Assembly: GCA_900074885.1 (NCBI GenBank)
Contig: FJUW01000020.1
Location: 88,199 to 152,198 of the forward strand
Length of the DNA: 64,000 bases
Direction of reading: 5' to 3'
From: Rhynchosporium graminicola
Taxonomy: Eukaryota; Ascomycota; Leotiomycetes; Helotiales; Ploettnerulaceae
This document shows, piece after piece, positions 35,933 through 48,220 of the stretch (positions within the stretch are counted from its first letter, which is position 1; every line of letters begins with the position of its first letter). The notes below the pieces were generated by a model that was not told the DNA's origin, did no database searches, and saw nothing but the letters and a program-made list of their open reading frames with translations. The translations under genes and the position numbers were made by a program.

Positions 35933-38121
35933 CTATGATAATTGATTCCGGTTCCGTTGCGCCAAGATATACTGCAATAAATCAATATACCGCATGTTGA
36001 GCTCTGAACTACTGTCGACAATAAGGATTGATAAAGTACTCTGTACAACTTCCCACCAATGGATATCCATGAAAAGACTACTGTCTGAGATTTCTGATCC
36101 CTCAGTATGCGAAGCGATAAGCAGTAATGCAAGCACCAAGCAATTGTTCGCTTTGAACCATGGACCGCCGGAGACAGACTCCCTGCCACGGAGAAATGGG
36201 TCCCTCGACTCCACATGAAGTCGCAAGAGTACTGTTTTTCGATGCTGGGATGCCAATTCCGTTGCTTTTACAGCAAAATGGGCTTGCATTGCTTGTTCGA
36301 TGTCAGAAGCGCTTTGGATGTCCACAACAGATCTACTCTTCTTATGAAGACATATATATAACCAGGGGCGAAGAATGAGCTCATTGACCTCCACAAAATG
36401 ATACTCAAGAAATTTGGGACGAGCCTCTTCTTGGCTTTGGACACAATCTCCATTTGGTTCGACTGGAAGTGAGAAGTGGAGATTTGCTGGCAAGGCCTTG
36501 TGCCATTTATCAAGTCTGTCCCGTAGCAAATTAAGTTTCGCGCTGAAATTGGCTACATCATTCCACGCCATCTCGGGTTGCAAGAAACGGAGAATATGCA
36601 AAGCTTGTTGGCGTATCTGGAGGAGAGACATCTCAGCGCGGCGAAAATAAAGTTCTTTTTCAGCAAGTGTACCGGCAGCCTCATTCGCATATCGCAAGTG
36701 TAGTCTGTGAGGGGATTGGATGGGTTGAATAGAATGAATCCTAAGGTCGCTTTGAATCTTGCTTCGAAGCCGGGAATGGTCAATACTTTTTATGCATCCT
36801 AGTACGAAAATATAAAGCAATTGTTGTACTCACCATTGAAAACGGAGACATATTGTCATCATCTGTTGTAATTGTCGTTCGTATACTTGATAATTCTCAC
36901 CCAGCTCGAGAGGAATTTGACGACCTTGAATGGATAGCGATGCGCTGTGAAAGAATCTCGAAGCAGTAGTTGGATCAAACCTTTGCAGGTGCCATACTCC
37001 ACATCAACAGACCTGTCAGTTGATGATCTGGTTGCTCGATAGTGGGGCTCGCCAGGGACAGCCTACCCAGCAAGTATAAGACATTGGGCAGAGAGTGGAT
37101 TGGGCTCCTCCAGAGCCCATCCCAAACGCTTCTTCGCCATGTTCCAGTACCGAAATCCTTCACTGCTCAAATCAGTTGATTTCTGGCAGTAACACCCCAA
37201 TGCAGCAACCAAAAAGACTAGGCACGATTCTGCCGACCATTGAGGCCCATTTTCCCCAATTTCAGAAATGTAATATTCTAGCTCGGTTTCTTCCACGAAT
37301 GGTAGCTCCAAGGAGTAAACTAGAAAAAAGGATCGGGAGAGCTCCATGAGACATGAAACCGACGTATCGCCACTTTCATGACCACGCGTTTGTAACCTAT
37401 GAGTCGTTTTCTCTGCCAGAAATGAGTGCGCATCGGGGGCAAAGTCGAATACATCCCATGCCAGAATCGAGGAAATGCTAGTGATATTTGATGGCATTTC
37501 TACCGCAATAGAGAAACATTCTTCGTCGTCATGTGTGTCTTTCCCAGACTCGCTGATGGAAGCCGGGCACATGAAGGATGATGAGATGCTCCCATTTCTA
37601 CGTTTGCTGGCAGGCTCGTGACTGAACAAATCAAGCTTTTCGGCAAGGCGCTCGATTCCATTCAAGAGTCTGGTCCCTAATCTGTTAAAACCACCAGCAC
37701 CATCTAGTCCACCACTATGGTTTAGTAAGTACATGCAAAAGTTCTTGCACGCATGAGAGAGTGGAGAAGGAGGAAAGACGACGTACGACACCGAGGCAGG
37801 CGAAGGCAACTGCACCGCACCGGTTTGGCTGTAGGAACATTCGATGCCAACTCTTTTGCAGTAGTCACATGTTGGTTGGTGCCCGCTGCAGCGAGTCTTA
37901 CGATCGCGACAAGTCCCGCATGCTTTTGCCGTCCTCAAGACACCTAGATGTTCTCCTTCCGAACGTCGTAATTGACTCTGTCTGTGTCGAGGCAAGCGGC
38001 CGCTACCACCAGTTGTACTTGCACTCACACCGTGACTCTGAGCTTGACTTTGAGCTTGAGCTTCTTGGTGGATTGTGGGAGAGTTATTGGCATTCCACTC
38101 CTGACCTTGATAAGCATCCAT
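35933..38121 (-). CDS. Zn2Cys6 transcription factor (about 690 residues, one unresolved junction)
   Basis: From ATG 38121, a Gln/Ser-rich start leads to the binuclear zinc cluster ACGTCRDRKTRC, SGHQPTCDYCKR and VGIEC (spacing C-x2-C-x6-C-x6-C-x2-C-x6-C), residues about 68-95. The middle homology region follows: SLELPFVEETELEYYISEIG, ESCLVFLVAALGCY and LSAQCLILAG. The frame ends at about 37063 with GTAGGC. The coding sequence resumes in another frame as WHLQRFDPTTASRFFHSAS, continues to 36834, then crosses an intron (36833-36762, GTGAGT...TCGAAG) into 36761-35933. A stretch at about 37740-37810, ending in a strong branch-point and CATAG, may be a further in-frame intron. The LILAG/WHLQ junction near 37063-36990 closes with no canonical donor-acceptor pair. 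It is divergent from the GH78 gene and is its most likely regulator by position. Confidence 0.78.
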
Positions 38122-38714
38122 ACCCAGTTATCAGTCGTGGAGCTTTGCGGCCGGCAAAGAAGGGAAAGGGTACGATGAAGACGAGTATCGGGAGAGGATC
38201 CGAAGAGAGTTGCAGCAAATACGCGGTAGACAAATAGACAGATAAGGCAGTGGGGGTTCGAAAATTGGGGATGGGGAAGCAGCGGTTTTGTAGCATCGGC
38301 ACTCCCCCGAGATTGCATTGACGCTAACAAGCCAAGCAACCCCACATGATTAGGTCTCGGGTCAACAAGTCACGAGTCAAGAGTCGAAAGTTCATCAAGT
38401 ATACTTCCACGACTTGGTCTTCTAACCTCCGACAGAAAACTGCTTAAGCTAGCCTGATGGGTATTTGTGCGCATAGTGGAGATGTTGTGACAGCGAGGAA
38501 GAAACTGAGAATCTGAACACTAAATGATAGGCAGATGGGTCCTCTCCTGTTAAAACCCAACAGTGCTACAAGCACTATTGGTTACTTTCTGTGCTGGTAC
38601 TCATCTTTCTCCATCTAAGGATTCTCTACATATGTATCTTGACGCATTTCCTCGAGTATAACTCTTCCCTTAATACCTGTACTAATACCATATATATCTC
38701 ATTTTATCTGGATC
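38122..38714. promoter_or_regulatory. Shared divergent promoter region, Zn2Cys6 regulator / rhamnosidase
   Basis: The 593 bp between divergent starts holds no supported ORF. GAAGAAACT occurs at 38498-38506, within GAGGAAGAAACTGAGA, matching the 9-mer in the other divergent promoter of this block. A TATA-like ATATATATC string is near 38690, 25 bp before the rhamnosidase ATG. Confidence 0.45.
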
Positions 38715-41430
38715 ATGGCCATCAGCATCGGCAATGTGCATTTTGAGCATCATCGAGAATTCATTGGAATCGGCGAGTCGAGGCCGCGAATTTCATGGAG
38801 GTTCGAGGGAGACACCAAGAACTGGACCCAGAGATCGTATGACGTTGAAATCAGACAGTCAGAGACCCTCAAGATATACAGTATCGAATCTCCTGATTCT
38901 GTTCTCGTGCCCTGGCCTGGAAAACCTCTGGCTTCTGGCGAATTGGCCACTGTTCGAGTCCGTGTCTTTGGCGGTGAACAAAAAACTGCATCGCCGTGGT
39001 CTGAAAGTGTGACGGTTGAAACCGGGCTCTTGAATCGAGACGATTGGTCCTGTTCATTAATTGCTGCTGGTCAGCTCACCGACGTATCCGCACCAAAGCG
39101 GCCAGTGCTATTTCGCCGAATATTTGACCTGAAGGCTGATGTCCTTAAGGCTCGGATTTATATCACGGCCCAAGGAGTTTACGAAGCCCACCTTAATGGC
39201 AAAAGGATCGGCGACCACATGCTTGCCCCAGGCTGGACTTCTTACACACATCATCTTGCCTACCAAACATTCGATGTAACGAACCTTTTGCAGTCCGGCG
39301 AGAATGTTCTGAGTGCACAAGTCGGCGAGGGCTGGTTTTGCGGACGTCTGGGATTTCTGGGAGGGAAGAAGAACATATGGGGAGATACCATTGGTCTCAT
39401 TGCCCAGTTGAAGATCCAGACCACCGATGGACAAGTCATTGTCATCAACTCAGACTCGGAGTGGAAGTCAAGCACAGGCTCTCTGATCACCTCAGAACTG
39501 TACGATGGTGAAGTATGTGATCTGAAACTGGAGCAAAAGGGCTGGCAAACTCAAGGCCAGGGATTCGATGATAGGTCTTGGGGGAAAGCAAGGACTTTTC
39601 ACCTGCCTAGCGCCATGTTGGTTGCTCCTGATGGACCACCAGTCCGCCAAACCCAGGAGATCGAGGCAATATCGGCATTCAAGTCGCCTATAGGCAAGAC
39701 GATCGTTGACTTCGGGCAGAATTTGGTCGGGTGGGTGCGTATACGTCTTTCTGGTCCCCGAGGACGTGTTGTCAAGCTTCTTTTCACAGAAGTTCTGGAA
39801 GACGGAGAGGTGGCCACGCGACCATTACGAGATTGTAAGGCCACAGATACCATCACTTTATCCGGTGAAGATTATATTTGGGAGCCTAAGTTTACCTTCC
39901 ATGGGTTTCGGTATATGCAGGTGGATGGGTTGCTTAGCGAAGCGGACTCCTTTGATCTGAAAACCGCAACAGCTGTTGTTATTCACACAGATATGGAACA
40001 GACTGGTTGGTTTGATTGTTCTAACCCCCGTCTAAACCAGTTACACGGTTTGTGCACCCACGTGCTCGCAATTGGGATTGAAACAAGCTAATTGTGGCTC
40101 AGAAAACATTCGTTGGGGAATGAGGGGGAACTTCCTCAGCATACCCACTGACTGTCCTCAAAGAGACGAACGACTCGGGTGGACGGGTGACATACATGTA
40201 TTTGCACCTACAGCCAATTATCTGTACGACACATGTGGCATGCTCCAAGGTTGGGCCAAAGACCTGTCTGCCGAACAACTTGCGGGTGGCAGTAGTGTCC
40301 CTCCTTTCTTCTGTCCAAATGTCTTCCTAGAAGATACTAAATATCCCACAGCAATTTGGGGTGATGTCATGGTTGGCCTTCCTTGGGATTTGTACAAATC
40401 TTTCGGCGATTCCAAAATTCTGAAACAACAATTCGAGAGCATGCGAGCCTGGGTCGACAAAGGAATCGATCGAGATGAGACTGGTCTCTGGAAAGCTGAT
40501 TCGTATCAATTTGGTGACTGGCTCGATCCCAAAGCCCCATCGGATGAACCTGGTAACTCAGTCACAGACCCTCACTTGGTTGCCAACGCATATCTTGTCC
40601 ATGTTACTTCTCTGATACACAAGATCAGCGTCGTTCTTGGCTTTGATGAACTTGCTGAAAGATATGGAACTTCTGCTATCGACCTGAAATCAAAATTTCA
40701 AGACCGGTACATCACAAATGAAGGTCGCGTTCTTTCAGACAGCCAAACGGCCATTGCTCTCAGCATCCACTTTCGGCTATTCAAGTCCGAATCCCAGGAA
40801 ATGGTCGCAGCAAGACGACTCAAGGATCTCATTCTTCGCAATTCACGCTTCAAGATCGCGACCGGGTTTGCAGGCACTCCAATCATTGGACACGCACTTT
40901 CTCGCGTAGGCGAAGCTCAGCTATTCTATCGAATGTTGTATCATCGTAAAGCGCCCAGTTGGCTATATCAAGTGACCATGGGTGCAACAACGATGTGGGA
41001 GCGCTGGGATAGCATGCTTCCAGACGGACGAGTAAATCCTGGTGAAATGACCAGCTTCAACCACTACGCACTTGGTGCTGTCGCAGAGTGGATGCATAGA
41101 AATATCGGCGGCTTGAGCTTAATATTGCCGGGCTGGAAAAAATTCCGCATCGCACCAGTACCAGGTGGTGATTTGACGTATGGAAGCGCTCGGTTCTTAA
41201 GTCCTTATGGCTGGATTGAGGCGAAGTGGTCCATTCAGGTCGACGAATTTCTCCTGAAAGCTACTGTGCCGCCAAACACGACTGCGGAAGTTCTGCTGCC
41301 CGGTGACAAGCAGGATCACATCAGTGTTGGTTCAGGAATACATGAATTCAGAGCTCATTATAAACATCCGAAATGGCCACCGATACCGATCTATCCTCAA
41401 TATTATCTCCATGATGATGATGAGCCATGA
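38715..41430 (+). CDS. GH78 alpha-L-rhamnosidase, intracellular type (886 residues)
   Basis: Two exons, 38715-40047 and 40103-41430, join in phase 1 (GTTTGT...GGCTCAG), 2661 nt. The protein shows the bacterial-type GH78 domain order: N-terminal beta-sandwich (SRPRISWRFEGDTKNWTQ), a rhamnose-binding-like module (AQGVYEAHLNGKRIGDHMLA and PGWTSYTHH), a linker with IVDFGQNLVGWVRI, then the (alpha/alpha)6 barrel with DCPQRDERLGWTGDI and, downstream, TTMWERWDSML. The acidic residues in RDERLGW and MWERWD correspond to the catalytic region of the family. It cleaves terminal alpha-L-rhamnose by inversion, for example from flavonoid rutinosides or saponins. No signal peptide precedes MAISIGNVHFEH, so it should act in the cytosol on imported rhamnosides. 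That fits the sugar porter nearby. Confidence 0.92.
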
Positions 41431-44399
41431 TCGATCGGTGCCTGAGGGCGACCGGGAGCCACTGGGAATAATTATGATGCACCTGGGAGTTCATAACTAC
41501 TGAGCAGTCCAATGGTATCTTACTCTGGGGGAAGACAAATACGCAAGAGTGAAAACAATAAGTGGTGGCATACTTATCAAGATCTTGGCAATCTCGGCGG
41601 ATGCAGAAACTGTGGTTCTCACCATCTGATAAACGCTCTGCCTATTCACCGTTGACTATGTCTCGTATCGCGACGGGAATCGAGAAGGTGGAGCTGGTCC
41701 ATCTGAGAATTCCTGAGTTAGCTGTTGGTTTGATAACATGTAGAGGGATACATGCGAAGAGGGATTTATGCGCTGCAGGTCTAGCGATACGCATTCACGC
41801 AGCAGACTCATGTATGGCAGTTGTTACTTGCAATAAAAGTAGTCTGGTTCAACAATCAAGCGAGTTTGTTTTGCTTCTCAGGGAAAATTCTCCATAATCC
41901 GGGTCTCCAAAAATGTCAAGTACACTTAACTCTTAATTCCAATTAGTCAAGAACGGAGAACGAATCTTAAAATATTGTTGCTATGTTTATACGCCGACGT
42001 CTTGACGAGGACCAACTCGCTTAAAGCCTCTATAAATGCCATTTCGAATTGTTCGAACCCGAAGCAGACACACTCACGATAAAGTAGGATTGCTGTGATG
42101 GTACTGCAAGCACTATTGTTGAAACTAAAGGACGTGAGTGTCCGCAAGATAACCTCTGATTTTTAAGAATACATGGAGTTGCCAGCGGCGTGACGGGGAT
42201 AGGGGCGGAAAGTTCTGAATCGTCTGCAATTGATACGAAGTGGTTTTTCGAAAACGGAGAGATCCACAGTATACGGCACCTACATCGCTGAGCTCGCCCA
42301 ACTTGGCGGTTGCTACCCAAAGTTCGAGGGGTTATAGAAGCAATGTAGTTCGTGCTGAAGGATTTTTCAATAGACGCCCTGCTTCAATGTTTTCTGGACA
42401 CAGTATCCCAGGTTGGTTGTATGCTAAGTAGAAAAAGTCTCATTAGGGGGTATCTTGGAAGAGGGCTTGTGGAAATATTTCAGGAACATTCCAAGGTATC
42501 GATTGGGATATCAATCTGAACGCAAAGAACTCCGTTAAGAAGAGTAACGCTATCCAAAAGCAAGCATAACGCAGACTTGCCATGAATTAGTCCTATCATT
42601 CTGTGCCCGATCATTCATCTGTAGAACATCATCTGCGCCCATAGAGAGACTTAGAAGCTGCCGTTATGCTGATCATAGTCCGCACCTGCCAGTGAAGAGG
42701 CTCCAGTTGTATTTTCCTGGCTGGCTTTTTCCTAGGATGATTTCGGCCAAGTGGTTTTTTTGGTCGCTTTGGTTTACCTCTGGCAAAATTGTCGATCGAC
42801 TGTGTCTTTGCAAGCAGCGCGAGGTATTGAAGGAGAGAGAATATATGAAAGCCATGCCAAGTTCAGTGAAATAATCACCTCTTGATTGCAGTTCCAGTGA
42901 AGAAGCAATGCACTACAGCACATCCAATATGACTTCTAAAATGAAGTAAGTGATTTTACCGACAAAGTTCTCTCCTAACTCATGCACGGTTCCTACAAGT
43001 ATCTCTATTTACAGTCTGGCCTAATGAATTACCCCTAGGGCGCCGTTCGACTGCCAAGAACCCCATGGCTAGCCTCAATTCGCTCAACTTAGTTCCCGGA
43101 TCTCTTCTACTTCTGTACTATAGTATCCCCTCGAGCACGTTCCATCTTCTGGAAGGCCCGGCCCGTACCGCCCGTGCCGTCGCATCTTAGCTTACCGTGT
43201 CCAACTGAGCTTCCCCACTATGATATGCATACAAGCATGGCTTACATGATGAGTGTGCTTCACCTAGAAAAAGACCTTTTTTATAAGCGTCCCTTGCATC
43301 TTTTAGACTCCTTCATCAGCGGTAGATGAAAGCATGATATATACAGCTACTTCTCTCATGGGTTTGCATTCAGATGACCCACGTTATAATCAGCTCTTCT
43401 CCGTCTGGGATTGCGCAGAGTTGTTCCTCTCGGTCTTTTGTGTGTGATTGAGTCGATGAAGTTGGTTTTCTTGGAACTGCCAAAGTTGATGAGGATATGT
43501 GGTCGTGAAGTCCGAGAAAAGGACTAGAGAGAGAAGTCGGAAGTGGGTTACTTACGGTACGGAGTAGTAATTCGAAAGGTCTCGCTTCGCTCTGCGCGTC
43601 CATTGCGTCTGTTCCCATATCCTGCTTCTCTCTATCCTGGTGTTAAGGTACAATGGCTCGGATTCTCAGCTGCTCCGGGAGTTCTCTGTCACCATGGAGT
43701 AATGTACAAAGGTAAATTATAGCGATTAAGTGTTATCCCTGGTTGACTGGGGGAGAAAGGGGGGAAGGGGTCTGCGGGTCTGCGGGTCTGGAGACTTTAC
43801 TTGATCTATCATCACACAGACAGTCAATCGACTTAAGGCAGTCTGGTCAGCACGTTCTGACGATATCAATCTGTTTACTTAAGAGGCTCCGAATCCTGAT
43901 CGACTAGGGATAACTGTTATCCGGAATCGCTATACCTCCGTAGTCTTTTCTACTCCGTGTGATATTGTACAGAGTAAGATAGGTCTATCAGTAGGGCATG
44001 GGCGGATGTGATGTATGTCCTGCCTCATAGAGCTGGGAGCAAGCAGAGGTCGTATTTCTTACTCTGTCTAGATCATCGTCAAATCGGGCAAGCTCCTGCT
44101 GGTTGTGGTTTTCCAGACCGCGCTTCAATATCGCGCAGTGGTATCGATCACTGAACCACACAAAACACACGAAATCCTACAATTCAGATCTGAATCTTTG
44201 AGAGCCAGCCCATTCACTCTCGTGCAACTTGATGGCAATAAGCTTCTTGTCATACGGCGCACATGTACTACCAAGTGTAACCTATCCACGAAATGTCCCC
44301 GCACTATTATCTCGGGACTTTTGGTAGATTTGAACGTGTACACTGAAGACACTGAATACAGCACTTCTACCTTCTTATCAAATCACGGGCATCTTCAAC
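41431..44399. other. 3 kb gene-poor region
   Basis: No gene is supported. A - strand ORF at 43370-43618 (83 residues, MGTDAMDAQSEARPFELL) has an ATG and a possible GTAAGT intron, but no recognisable motif. Other ORFs are short and patternless. It includes the P450 promoter. A GGGAGAAAGGGGGGAAGGGG purine run lies near 43750. Confidence 0.4.
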
Positions 44400-46444
44400 A
44401 TGTTGCTCACCCCAATCCAGTTATTGTTCAGCTTAGCTACCTGTGGCGCGACGTATGGAATGGGTCTAGTCATCTATCGACTTTTCTTCCACCCCTTACG
44501 AAACTTTCCGGGCCCTAAGTCTGCGGCGGCAACGAGATGGTATGAGTTCTACTTCGACCTGATTAAGGGCATCGGTGGTCAATTTGCATGGGAAATTGAC
44601 CGAATGCATGAGGTCTATGGTGATTACTCCACTATTCATGTTCTGAATTACTCGACTGACTTGGTAATGAAGGCCCGATCGTGAGGATTAATCCGGATGA
44701 GCTCCATGTGAGAGATCCTGAATGGGTTGATGTTCTATATGCAGGAAATCCCACCCATAGGGACAAGTATCCCCCATTTGCTGCTATGACTGGAAATCCC
44801 GAAGCTGGTGAGTACCTTATACAAGGTCAGAAGCGTGCCGAGCCATGCTAATTATTGCAGCTTTTGGAACTGTGGAACATAGTATTCATCGAAAACGTAA
44901 ACTTGCGACAAGTCCATTCTTCTCGAAACGATCAGTCGCGGACGCAGAGCCATTGCTCAGAAGAGAAGCCGAGAAACTATGCCAGACTTTCAAGGAGTCA
45001 TACCTCAACAAAGAAGTCATCAAGCTCCATACCCGATACCTGGGCTATACAAGAGACTCGGTATCGGAGTTTGCCTTCGGCAAGTCGGAGGGGCTGCAAG
45101 GAAATGTAGAGGGTTTGGAAGATTTGGCTGAGACGTTGCGAATGGTAGGGGCCGCATTTCCAGTGTTGAGACAGTTTCCATGGATGATCAAATTGGCGTT
45201 GAATTTACCACTGTGGGTTTTCCAGATGATAGTTCCTGTACTATCACGGTTTCTAGAGCTTCACAAGGTTGGTTTTAATATCCCTAAACCGAGTTCCTCT
45301 GTTAACGAAGTAGGAAATGAAAAACCAAGCAGGAGCATTCCTCGAGAATGAAAAGAAGCATCCCACGCCACTTGCGGTCAAAAGAATGGAGAGAGCACCG
45401 ACAATCTTCCATGGGATATATCAGAGCAATATACCTATTGAGGAGAAGAGCCTGAATCGACTGTCGCAAGAAGGAGTTGTAATGATTGTAAGTATGCTAT
45501 GATGAAGCTCACACTCCTACTACCCTTACCAGCGTATCATTGCATCATGTTTTTCTTTAAGACATGCATGTCATATTCCCGAAATCTCCTTCACTGAGTT
45601 CTTGCTAATCCCCATAGGCTGCGGGAAGCGAAACAACAAGCAGAACCTTGATGCTGGCAACTTATTATTTGCTAGCCAATCCCTCTGCGATGGCCAAATT
45701 GAAACAAGAACTTTATGAAGCTATACCAGATTCATCTGTTTTGCCTCCGGTGAAGGTTTTGGAAAGTCTGCCTTGGTTGGTATGATTTATCACCCTGGCA
45801 TAGAGATACTTCTGCTGATGAATATCTCCAGCATGCAGTAACAAAGGAGGCCTTGAGGACGTCAGCAGTTTTCACAACTCGCTTCCCGCTTACAACTCCC
45901 GATACCTTAAAATATGAAGACTGGGTCATCCCTCCTCATGTAAGCAAAGTCTCGCAACCCGTACTGGTCTTCATTCTACGATCCCTACATTTCCCAGATA
46001 TCAATTGCGATTCTCGCCCATGCTAACAATGATCCCAGACACCTGTCAGCATGACGACCCGCTCAACAATGCACGATCCCACCTTCTTCCCGTCCCCAGA
46101 ATCTTTCCAACCCTCCCGCTGGCTGAATGACGGCACGTCCAACAACAAAGACCTGAACCGATTCTACGTACCTTTCTCGCGAGGAACTCGTATATGTCCC
46201 GGCATCGAGCAAGTATTCTCATTAATTTCCATCAACTTGTACTCAGCTTATTCTTCTCCTACTTTGTAGACTCGCTTATGCCGAACTCTACATCGCGCTA
46301 TCTATGATCATTCGCAGATTTGACTTGGAGCTCTATGACACAGACTATGAACGCGATATCAAGGTGGTGAGGGATTGCTTTTTGGGAGAACCGACACTGG
46401 GAAGTCAGGGAGTAAAAGTGAAGGTTACTGCTGTACACTCCTGA
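44400..46444 (+). CDS. Cytochrome P450 monooxygenase (eight exons, 516 residues)
   Basis: Exons 44400-44619, 44673-44807, 44861-45267, 45314-45487, 45618-45779, 45832-45939, 46039-46208 and 46270-46444 close in phase (1551 nt). An N-terminal membrane anchor (residues about 5-25) is followed by [11 protein letters not shown]. The I-helix oxygen-binding motif reads [10 protein letters not shown] (from residue 313). The K-helix ExxR is EALR in [10 protein letters not shown]. The heme loop is [12 protein letters not shown] with the cysteine ligand, near residue 450-460. It resembles ER-bound class II P450s related to trichodiene oxygenase-like enzymes. Intron 7 uses a GC donor (GCAAGT) with TTTGTAG acceptor; the GT alternative nearby breaks frame. 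The next gene downstream is a glycosyltransferase, beyond a transposon remnant, so oxidation followed by glucosylation of a small lipophilic compound is possible. Confidence 0.9.
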
Positions 46445-46583
46445 CCAAGACGAAACATGCCAGCAGTCGAAATTATGTAGACATGACGCAATGATCTAGA
46501 TCCACCTCCATGCTCCAAGGAGTCGAATTCACGGTATCAATTTTCATTAAAATAAGCAGCTAGCATTGTCCGTCAGTGTCGTA

Positions 46584-46620
46584 TTACTTCGTACATGGCC
46601 TTTTAAATGTAGATTTGCAG
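46584..46620 (+). repeat. Left terminal inverted repeat of Tc1-type element
   Basis: The sequence begins TTACTTCGTACATG and ends TAAATGTAGATTT plus a short tail. It matches the reverse complement of 47851-47887 with only a few differences, directly after a TA dinucleotide. Confidence 0.85.
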
Positions 46621-47850
46621 GGGTATAAGCAAGGGTATAGTCTCTAGAAGATTCCACTCTTTATAGGCATTCTAGCTAATGACTACTTAATACTTCTCAC
46701 GCTGCCCTACTATAGGAATTATTACTATAGGATCCTTAATTCATCATGGAGCAAATATACTACTTAGTGCCAACGCCGAAAACACCACGAAAATAATATA
46801 CCCGAGACGACCGTCTACGAATTAAGACTCTCTTCTTTTAAGCTAATTTCTCGCAAGCTTAAATTGCTCTTCAATTGAATCTTACTCCTTGATAAGTCAG
46901 TTATACTCTTACTTACCGGCTAACTCCTTAAAAACAAAGATATAGTCGACTACCTGCTCTTAATATACCTCAACGAAAGCACCTTATCGAGTGGGTTACC
47001 TCTTTAAGTGAAAATCGGCGTACTCGGTAGGCAGATATACCAGCGATACTCGGATAGAATTATAGAGAGAAAGCAATTCGAGTAGCCTTTCAAAAGGAAG
47101 GCTTCGTTCGGCGAATTGCAAGGCGAAAGCCCCCTTTAATAGCATAACACCGACTCGATAGGCTCAATTAGGCTTAGGAACACCTATTTTGGACTAACGA
47201 AGAGTGGTCGAACGTCCTTTGGAGTAACGAGACCTGAGCTAACCCCGGGAGGTATATAAAAGCGTGGGTTACTCGAAGGAAAGGAGAAGAGGAGGTATAT
47301 CATCGAGACTATATCGAAGAGAGATACCAGAGGAAGATAGGGTGGATATTTTAGGGTTCGATAAGCGGTAAATACGGGAGGCATCGAGGTCTCTTTTGGG
47401 AGAAGGACTAAGAGATAATAAATAAAAGCTCTTACTCGGGGATAATTATCCTAGTAGTTCAAGAGATTCTCGAGTAATATCCTGAGCTTATATTTCAGTA
47501 AGATAACGCAAAAGGGCACTCCTCGAAGTATACGAAGTCAGTCTTAGAAGCTATTGGAATTACTCCTATCTTCTGGCCTGCGAACTCTCCTGATTTGAAC
47601 CCTATCGAGACAATTTGGGACCTTATGAAAGACTACCTTCAAGATAAGTTACCTATAGTCTATAGGTCTTATAAGCGACTTCGAGAGGTAATTCAAGAGG
47701 CGTGGGAGTTAATTACATAAGCTACTATTCAAGAGTTTATTCGGGAAATAGGTAATAGATATATCGCAGTGATTCTAGCTAAGGGTAGCTATACAAAATA
47801 CTAGGGGTTTTATTAAAAGCAGTATTACTAAGTATTTAGTACGCATTGAC

Positions 47851-47887
47851 GCTGAAATCTACATTTAATCGGGCATGTACGAAGTAA
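47851..47887 (-). repeat. Right terminal inverted repeat of Tc1-type element
   Basis: Reads AAATCTACATTTA ... CATGTACGAAGTAA on the + strand, the inverse of the left end, followed by TA. Confidence 0.85.
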
Positions 47888-48220
47888 TATTCCCGAGGCA
47901 TTGAAAACGATTGGCCTTGTAAAGTGTGCAGATAGCAAATCAAGTTTATTTATCGCCGCTGTAAGTCGTTTCAATCGTCGCAACGAATAGAGAGCGGGTT
48001 ATTCCAGGGTCTACCTAGGTCGAATGTCTCTAGGATGTACATAAATACATTGTAAGACCTCGCTGTTCGTCATTCCATTTCTTGTTTCTCAAAATTGATA
48101 TCCTGTAGTTCAATGCCCATCGAGCTTCTTCCTAAAAGGCGTCTAACTCTTAACTCTTCTGGGTGACCACTTTGGATAACACCGCCAATAGAGATTGTTA
48201 CCACTCTTCCATATTCCAAA

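Larger units (their letters stand above)
46584..47887 (+). mobile_element. Decayed Tc1-type DNA transposon with TIRs and TA duplication
   Basis: The element has inverted ends of about 37 bp and is flanked by TA on each side (46582-46583 and 47888-47889). The + strand encodes transposase remnants: a helix-turn-helix-like start near 46770-46900 (YTRDDRLRIKTLFF) with several stops, then the DDE part DNAKGHSSKY near 47502 and ANSPDLNPIETIWD near 47580-47620. There are 34 residues between the second Asp and the Glu, i.e. DD34E spacing as in the Tc1 branch. A stop interrupts the last 30 residues (about 47719). The mutation pattern (TAA/TAG in place of CAA/CAG) fits RIP. It lies between P450 and glycosyltransferase genes. 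Confidence 0.85.

Noticed and set aside
43370..43618. 83-residue - strand ORF with ATG and possible GTAAGT intron
   Set aside because: No recognisable motif and two incompatible readings (spliced or unspliced), so it is only mentioned with the gene-poor region.
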